Below are positions 32,120 to 36,471 of a stretch of DNA of 36,471 nt, one piece after another. How positions within the stretch are numbered: position 1 is the stretch's first letter; each line of letters opens with the position of its first letter. Under the pieces are notes generated by a model. The model was not told the origin of the DNA, ran no database searches, and saw nothing but the letters and a program-made list of their open reading frames with translations. The DNA is from Bacteroidales bacterium (GTDB lineage Bacteria > Bacteroidota > Bacteroidia > Bacteroidales > P3), in the NCBI GenBank assembly GCA_017501495.1, contig JAFVWV010000010.1, positions 1 to 36,471 on the forward strand. Reading direction: 5' to 3'. The translations under genes and the position numbers were made by a program.

Positions 32120-34633
32120 TCAAGGTTTACGTTTGTATTTTCGGCTGCGCACCAAGACGATGATTCCGCCCGCTGCAGCCAGCAGGAGCACCGGCAGCAC
32201 CACGTTGACCACCTGGTACATTGTCCGCTGTTCACGGCATTTCATAACGTCGAGCTTTCTCAACTTGATGACTCTCGAACGCGAGGCCATCAGACCGTCG
32301 TCGCCAACGAGGTAGTTCACCGCGCCAAGCAGCAGGGCCTTGTTGGCATACTGTGTCTGGGTATAATAGTCGTAGCCCAGCGGGAGCACCGAGCCTTCCT
32401 GCGCTATATAGCGGTTGCGGATGATGTCGCCGTCGGATATCACTATCATCTTTGTGGCGTCGCTCTTCTCGCGCACACCCATCGCGGCCTGCGACGTGAA
32501 GTAGGGCGACAGGCGGTTGCGCCATGCCGAGTTGAACTCGCCCTCGAGCAGCACTGCTATCGGCACACCGGATCTGCTGTATAGCCGTCGGTCGGGCTCG
32601 GCCTGCGCGTCGGCCAGGTCTATCATCGCCGGTGCGTTCTTGAGGCGTGTGTATTCGCTCGTAGTCAGCAGCACCGTTTTCTTGATATCGTTGTCTATAA
32701 AGTCTATGCTGCTCACGAAGTCGGTTTTTATCAAGTCAAGATTGCGCACTATCGGGTGGTCGCTCATCGGCACTATCTCCGGGAAGTAGTACCACGGGCG
32801 GAACTGGAACTGGGGCTTCTCCCCTACCATGCCCACCTGTATCGGTATCGGACGGCAGCGCACGTCCATCACCACGTCTGGGTTCACCCTGACGCCATAG
32901 GTGAAGAGCATTTCGTCGATGCCCAGCGGCAAGCGGGTGGCGATAAACTGTCCCCGCGAGGCCAGACTGTCGATGTCGGCGTCGAGTGCATCGATCAACC
33001 ACAGCACTTTGCCGCCGTACATGATGTACTGGTCCAGTATGAACTGGTCTTTCTCGCTGAATGGTTGCGTCGGCTTGGCCACAATCAGCAGGTCGTAGAG
33101 GTTGAAGAAGTTGTAGCTCGAATCACGCTCGTTCTGCCTGTGTGCCGTAAGGGCCTGTATTTGCCCGTCGATGGTCACATAGTCGAGCGAGTAGAACTCC
33201 TGCAGCGAGCGCTGAAAGTCGTAGAGCACCCCACCCTGCAACTCGCCGTGACCCTGCAGGAAACCGATTGTGCGCTTCCTACCTGTGGCCAATGCGCGGA
33301 TTGCGCTGCTCAGTGTGTACTCGAGGTTCTGTATCGAATTGTTCAGCAAGTCGGCGTCGCTGACATACTTCTGACTCTGCAGCAGCTGCACCGTCGTCTC
33401 GCGGCCGCGGTAATATACGTCGGCCGCCGGAATCAGTATCTGTTGCGTCAGCGTGTTCCCGTCGCCCACCTGTATCTGCGTCGGCTGGATGCCCTTATTG
33501 GCCAGCTTCTGATAGAACACCTGCTGTTCCTTGTGGTCGGTGAAGCCGTTCGGGTCGAAGAATTCGTATTCGATATTGCTGTTGTAGGCGCGGAACTGGT
33601 TCAACATTTCCTTCGTCTCCGTCTGCAGCCGTTTGAAGTCGGCCGGGAACTCGCCCTCAAGGTATACTCTGAACAGCACCGGCTCGTCTATCTTCTTCAG
33701 CATTTCCTTCGTGTGTTTGCTGAGGGTGTAGCGCTTCTCGCTCGTCAAGTCGGCGCGCAGGAAGAGCCAGTGTCCGATCACATTCACAAAGACGACGATG
33801 GCCAGCGTCGCGCCCATCTCGATGAGCGAGGTGGTGAGCGACGAATTCTTCTTTCCACTTTCATCTTTCATCTTTCCACCATCCACTTTCATCCTTCCGC
33901 TCTTCCACATACGGCTCTGCAGCACCATGCGCGTACCCATCAGGAAGAGGGCCATGATGCTGACGAAATAGAGTACATCGCGCGTATCGACCACACCGCG
34001 GCTGATGCTCTCATAGTGGTTCATCATACCCAGCCTGCGCACGAAGAGTTCGGCGCCGCCGAAGATGCCCATCCTCGCCACCGACTCGAAGCCCAGATAG
34101 GCCGCTGCGCAAAGCAGCGCCGCAAGGATGAATGCCACTATCTGATTTTGCGTCAGCGACGAGCAGAAGATGCCTATCGCCACGAAGGCGCCGCCAAGCA
34201 ACAGCAGGCCTATGTACGAGCCCGCCACCGCGCCCGTGTCGATATTGCCCACAGGGTCGCCCAGCGCCACCACGCTGAAGTAAGCCACCAGCGTCGGCAG
34301 CAGCGAGATCAGCACCAGCGTCCACGACGCCAGAAACTTCGCCCACACTATCGTCCAGTCGCTCAGCGGACGCGTCATCAGCATCTCTATTGTCCCTGTG
34401 CGCCGCTCTTCGGCCAGGCTTCGCATCGTGATGGCCGGTATCAGAAAGAGATAGAGGAACGGCCCGATCAGGAAGAGCCCCCGCAGGTCCGCATAGCCAT
34501 AGTCCAGTATATTGAAGTCGCTCTTGAGCACCCACAGCATCAGGCCCGTCAGCACCAGGAAGACGGCCACTGCCAGGTAGCCCGTAATCGATGAGAAGAA
34601 ACCTCTCAGTTCTTTCTTGTACAGTGAAAACAT
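32120..34633 (-). CDS. GldF-GldG fusion: ABC permease plus GldG auxiliary protein
   Basis: The protein has 837 residues. Residues 1-241 are a GldF-type ABC-2 permease with six hydrophobic segments and RSLAEERRTGTIEMLMTRPL. Residues about 266-837 are GldG: one TM (MGATLAIVVFVNVIGHWLFL), RYTLSKHTKEMLKKIDEPV, a large extracytoplasmic region with GKRTIGFLQGHGE-type sequence, and a C-terminal TM before a basic tail. In Flavobacterium these are separate genes that act with the ATPase GldA. No gldA is in the window. The linker 242-265 is low-complexity and encoded by purine-rich simple-sequence DNA. DUF4340 follows 26 nt downstream. The role in gliding or secretion here is uncertain, since related ABC sets occur in non-gliding species. 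Confidence 0.88.
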   Translation of the reverse strand: MFSLYKKELRGFFSSITGYLAVAVFLVLTGLMLWVLKSDFNILDYGYADLRGLFLIGPFLYLFLIPAITMRSLAEERRTGTIEMLMTRPLSDWTIVWAKFLASWTLVLISLLPTLVAYFSVVALGDPVGNIDTGAVAGSYIGLLLLGGAFVAIGIFCSSLTQNQIVAFILAALLCAAAYLGFESVARMGIFGGAELFVRRLGMMNHYESISRGVVDTRDVLYFVSIMALFLMGTRMVLQSRMWKSGRMKVDGGKMKDESGKKNSSLTTSLIEMGATLAIVVFVNVIGHWLFLRADLTSEKRYTLSKHTKEMLKKIDEPVLFRVYLEGEFPADFKRLQTETKEMLNQFRAYNSNIEYEFFDPNGFTDHKEQQVFYQKLANKGIQPTQIQVGDGNTLTQQILIPAADVYYRGRETTVQLLQSQKYVSDADLLNNSIQNLEYTLSSAIRALATGRKRTIGFLQGHGELQGGVLYDFQRSLQEFYSLDYVTIDGQIQALTAHRQNERDSSYNFFNLYDLLIVAKPTQPFSEKDQFILDQYIMYGGKVLWLIDALDADIDSLASRGQFIATRLPLGIDEMLFTYGVRVNPDVVMDVRCRPIPIQVGMVGEKPQFQFRPWYYFPEIVPMSDHPIVRNLDLIKTDFVSSIDFIDNDIKKTVLLTTSEYTRLKNAPAMIDLADAQAEPDRRLYSRSGVPIAVLLEGEFNSAWRNRLSPYFTSQAAMGVREKSDATKMIVISDGDIIRNRYIAQEGSVLPLGYDYYTQTQYANKALLLGAVNYLVGDDGLMASRSRVIKLRKLDVMKCREQRTMYQVVNVVLPVLLLAAAGGIIVLVRSRKYKRKP
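33851..33900. repeat. Simple-sequence repeat encoding the GldF-GldG linker
   Basis: The plus strand contains TCCACTTTCAT twice (33854-33864 and 33882-33892) and overlapping TTTCATC/TCTTTCC units. On the coding strand it is purine-only over most of its length. It encodes the charged GRMKVDGGKMKDESGKK linker exactly at the domain junction. Confidence 0.7.
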
Positions 34634-34640
34634 TTTTTTC

Positions 34641-34687
34641 TAATTTCTAATCACTATTCACTAAACACCACCCATTAATTTCTAATT
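34641..34687. repeat. TAATTTCTAAT repeat pair between M28-like and gldFG genes
   Basis: TAATTTCTAAT occurs at 34641-34651 and at 34677-34687. The right copy overlaps the stop codon and last codons (KIIRN) of the M28-like gene; the left copy lies just before the GldF-GldG start. Between them is a short AT-rich stretch without other features. Confidence 0.6.
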
Positions 34688-36165
34688 ATCTTGCTCTTCG
34701 GGCTGCGGCCCATATAGAGGCCCTCGCCGAGCTGGGCCACCGTCTCGGCCATCAGCTGCGTTGCCATCGTCATCACGCGGCGGTCCACGTTTTCCCAGAT
34801 ATCCGTCGTCGTATGGTTCTCGTGCATACCGTTCCATGTGGTGAATACCAGGCTCGGCACACCGATGGCATCCAGCGCCCTTGCGTCGCCGCGCGGCAGG
34901 CTCAGTTCGACATCCTGCTTTATGTTGTGGCGTCCCGCCAGGGTGTCGCGGTCGGCCGCTATCTCATAGAGCGTAGGGTATTTGCTTCCGCCGAGCACCA
35001 GCAGGCTGTCGCCGTAGCCTATGTTCTGCGCACAGACGAATGCTTCGATTCTGCTCTGCCTTGCATACGTCGCCGCGAATGTCCGCGACCCAAGGAACTG
35101 ATGCTCGCCGCCGCTGAAGAGCACGAAGAGCACGCTCCGCTTCGGTCGGTATTGCGGGTTGCTCAGCACGCGGGCTGTCTCAAGCACCGCCGCCACGCCG
35201 CTCGCGTTGATGTCGGCTCCGGGGAAAAGGCACGTCTCGCCCTGCATCCCGATGCCGTCGAGGCTCGCGCCGACCACGATATATTCCTTCCGCAACTGCT
35301 TGTCCGTTCCCTCCAGCAGCCCGCAGATGTTGTATGTAGGCGCCGCAGGCCTGTAGCGCGCGTTGACGTCCACTTCGGCCTTTTTCGTGAGGCTGAAGCT
35401 CTGCACGCTCTTTAGCGCGCCGATGGCCGCAATCGCGCTGTCAAGTTCCATCTGCTCGTCGTGCAGCAACTCGCGGCCGCACTCCAGCGTCAGCTGCAGT
35501 ATCGGGAATGTAGTCAAGTGCGGCAGTTCACCGCAGTAGAGGCGTCCCTGTGGCTCGGTGGGCAGACAGCTGCGGCTCACATTGACCGCCAGCATGCCGA
35601 TGGCGCCGTGCCGCTCCGCCGTCCGCGCTTTGTCGCGCAGCGAGGTGCACTGTTCCGCCACCTTGCGCGGCAGCCCGTGCCCGTCAGGCAGGCCCGTCAG
35701 CACCACAGCCACCTTTCCCTGCACGTCTACCAGCTTGTAGTCGTTGTAGCCGCCCGCGTCGACTCCATAGCCGCAGAAGACCATCTGCGCATCGACGTAG
35801 CCACGGCCAGTCATGCCGGCGCAGCAGAACTCGTTGCCCAACGTGAACACACGTTTCTCTTTCATCCCGGGCCGATAGACGTTGAACTTGCAGTTCTCCA
35901 CCTCGTTGCATTCAACGGCGAACTCCTGCATCTCCATATCCTGCACACCGTAGCTCTTCAGCACGCCGGCCACATACTCCAAAGCCAGGCCGTAGCCCTC
36001 GCTGCCGGCCATGCGACCGCCGTAGGTCTCCGACGAAAGCTCCATCACATGCTTCACCAGCGTGTCCGTACTCACCGTGGGCATCGGCACAGGCTTGCGC
36101 TCCTGCGCGCCGACAAACGTGGCAATCAGTGCCAAAAAAGCCGACAAAACATACTTTTTGTTCAT
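34675..36165 (-). CDS. Secreted M28 peptidase-like protein, probably inactive
   Basis: The 496-residue protein has a signal peptide (1-20, ending TFVGAQ). A PA domain is inserted at about 118-235 (FCGYGVDAGGYNDYKLVDV), and an M28 fold covers 280-485. The fold is clear from EYIVVGASLDGIG, FPGADINASGVAAVLETARV, RSVLFVLFSGGEHQFLGSRT and ENHTTTDIWENVD. Compared with Aeromonas aminopeptidase, the zinc ligands are largely lost. The first His is Ser301, the bridging Asp is Ile319 and the later Asp is Asn381. The catalytic Glu is Gly353. Only Glu354 and His451 remain. It may bind peptides or proteins without cutting them. It is the first gene of the long minus-strand operon, 41 nt before the GldF-GldG start. 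Confidence 0.85.
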   Translation of the reverse strand: MNKKYVLSAFLALIATFVGAQERKPVPMPTVSTDTLVKHVMELSSETYGGRMAGSEGYGLALEYVAGVLKSYGVQDMEMQEFAVECNEVENCKFNVYRPGMKEKRVFTLGNEFCCAGMTGRGYVDAQMVFCGYGVDAGGYNDYKLVDVQGKVAVVLTGLPDGHGLPRKVAEQCTSLRDKARTAERHGAIGMLAVNVSRSCLPTEPQGRLYCGELPHLTTFPILQLTLECGRELLHDEQMELDSAIAAIGALKSVQSFSLTKKAEVDVNARYRPAAPTYNICGLLEGTDKQLRKEYIVVGASLDGIGMQGETCLFPGADINASGVAAVLETARVLSNPQYRPKRSVLFVLFSGGEHQFLGSRTFAATYARQSRIEAFVCAQNIGYGDSLLVLGGSKYPTLYEIAADRDTLAGRHNIKQDVELSLPRGDARALDAIGVPSLVFTTWNGMHENHTTTDIWENVDRRVMTMATQLMAETVAQLGEGLYMGRSPKSKIIRN

Positions 36166-36213
36166 ATCTTTATTATTTATATAATCATTACTACACTGTC
36201 TATAAGCCGATTA

Positions 36214-36251
36214 GCCGTATTGCGCCACAATACGGCAATCAAACAAAGATA
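36214..36251 (-). promoter_or_regulatory. Promoter -7 box with 5'-terminal hairpin before the M28-like gene
   Basis: On the minus strand TATCTTTG (36244-36251) is a perfect -7 box. About 7 nt downstream a 9-bp stem (GCCGTATTG at 36214-36222 with CAATACGGC at 36228-36236, 5-nt loop) would form the very 5' end of the mRNA, which can protect transcripts from decay. No T-run follows, so it is not a terminator. No TTTG -33 box is present; a repeat occupies that position. Confidence 0.55.
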
Positions 36252-36262
36252 CAAACTTTTTT

Positions 36263-36290
36263 TGAATTGAGAATTGAAAATCGAGAATTC
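36263..36290. repeat. GAATTGA-type simple repeat after a T9SS cargo gene
   Basis: GAATTGAGAATTGAAAATCG is followed by AGAATTC, three imperfect repeats of GA(A/G)AATTGA. It lies between the stop of the right-edge gene and the next -7 box, in the position a -33 box would take. Confidence 0.55.
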
Positions 36291-36471
36291 TCACTTCGCC
36301 ACCGTCAGGCGGGCCGAGGCGGGGCCTGCGGGAGTGGCGGCCGTTACGGTGTAGACGCCTGCCGGCAGGTGCCCGACGTCGATGACGCCCGCCGTCCCGT
36401 CGGCCCGCAGCACCGTCCGCCCCGCTGCGTCGGCCATGCTCAGCCCCAGCACCTTGGCGTCGCACTCCACG
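36291..36471 (-). CDS. T9SS cargo protein, C-terminal fragment
   Basis: The last 59 codons plus one base are visible; the gene enters from the right edge and stops with TGA at 36291-36293. The peptide has the T9SS type A sorting-domain pattern: VLGLSMADAAGRTVLRADG, VIDVGHLPAGVYTVTAAT, and the closing SARLTVAK. This matches the VTVSDINGRIVY and LPKGTCFVRV pattern at the end of the cargo protein at 2362-6318. The identity of the secreted domain is outside the window. Confidence 0.85.
   Translation of the reverse strand, partial: VECDAKVLGLSMADAAGRTVLRADGTAGVIDVGHLPAGVYTVTAATPAGPASARLTVAK

Noticed and set aside
32756..34594. 612-residue plus-strand open frame
   Set aside because: Antisense to the GldF-GldG gene; the composition is that of a shadow frame.
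36214..36236. Hairpin as a terminator for the right-edge T9SS cargo gene
   Set aside because: No T-run follows on the minus strand, and a -7 box lies between the gene end and the hairpin.

Overview
The window comes from a GC-rich member of the Bacteroidota, most likely order Bacteroidales. Supporting signs are two type IX secretion (T9SS) C-terminal sorting domains, SusC/BtuB-like TonB-dependent receptors, a BtuB-BtuG vitamin B12 uptake pair, a GldF-GldG ABC protein, DUF4340, DUF4476 and DUF6266-like proteins, and promoters of the Bacteroidota form (TTTG about 20 bp upstream of TAnnTTTG). Genus cannot be fixed from the sequence alone. No tRNA, rRNA, CRISPR array, transposase or prophage gene was seen.

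Layout. 1-1888 (minus) is the N-terminal part of an outer-membrane beta-barrel receptor. It diverges from a 1318-residue secreted T9SS cargo (2362-6318, plus). The 473-bp divergent intergenic region holds both promoters, a short tandem repeat and a 106-bp almost perfect palindrome built of 11-bp units. After a strong terminator comes a three-gene plus-strand unit: Wzz-like polysaccharide copolymerase, O-antigen-ligase-like protein and NlpC/P60 hydrolase (6420-9278). A minus-strand ClC channel with CBS domains (9279-11051) meets it end to end. Then follow an OmpA-type lipoprotein, a DUF6266-like protein, the 5'-truncated remnant of a nucleotidyltransferase, and an AT-richer gene for a secreted WG-repeat/zinc-finger protein (13671-14966). 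That last gene is bracketed by two near-identical terminator-promoter modules. The second module drives etfB-etfA-acyl-CoA dehydrogenase (15068-18684). Next are a DRTGG protein, a PHP phosphoesterase and a DUF4476 protein (19060-20990), ending in a 22-bp-stem bidirectional terminator.

From about 21046 to the right edge everything reads leftward. A cobalamin riboswitch (24242-24409) controls btuB and a surface lipoprotein of BtuG type. Then comes one long, tightly packed unit in transcription order: degenerate M28 peptidase-like protein, GldF-GldG fusion, DUF4340, SurE, small membrane protein, LpxB, SpoIID-like, thioredoxin-like, FtsY, RimO. Many junctions are 4-bp ATGA overlaps, and the unit ends at a terminator at 24665-24697. 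The right edge holds the last 59 codons of another T9SS cargo gene.

Most genes are cell-envelope genes: surface proteins, polysaccharide and lipid A synthesis, B12 capture, wall-active enzymes and membrane targeting. The least explained items are two intergenic elements made of 11-bp TATCAAC-type units arranged as inverted repeats (2067-2172 and 18864-18936), a second dispersed structured repeat (around 12286 and 24534), the terminator-flanked secreted zinc-finger gene, the apparently inactive M28 protein, and the GldF-GldG fusion whose linker is made of simple-sequence DNA.
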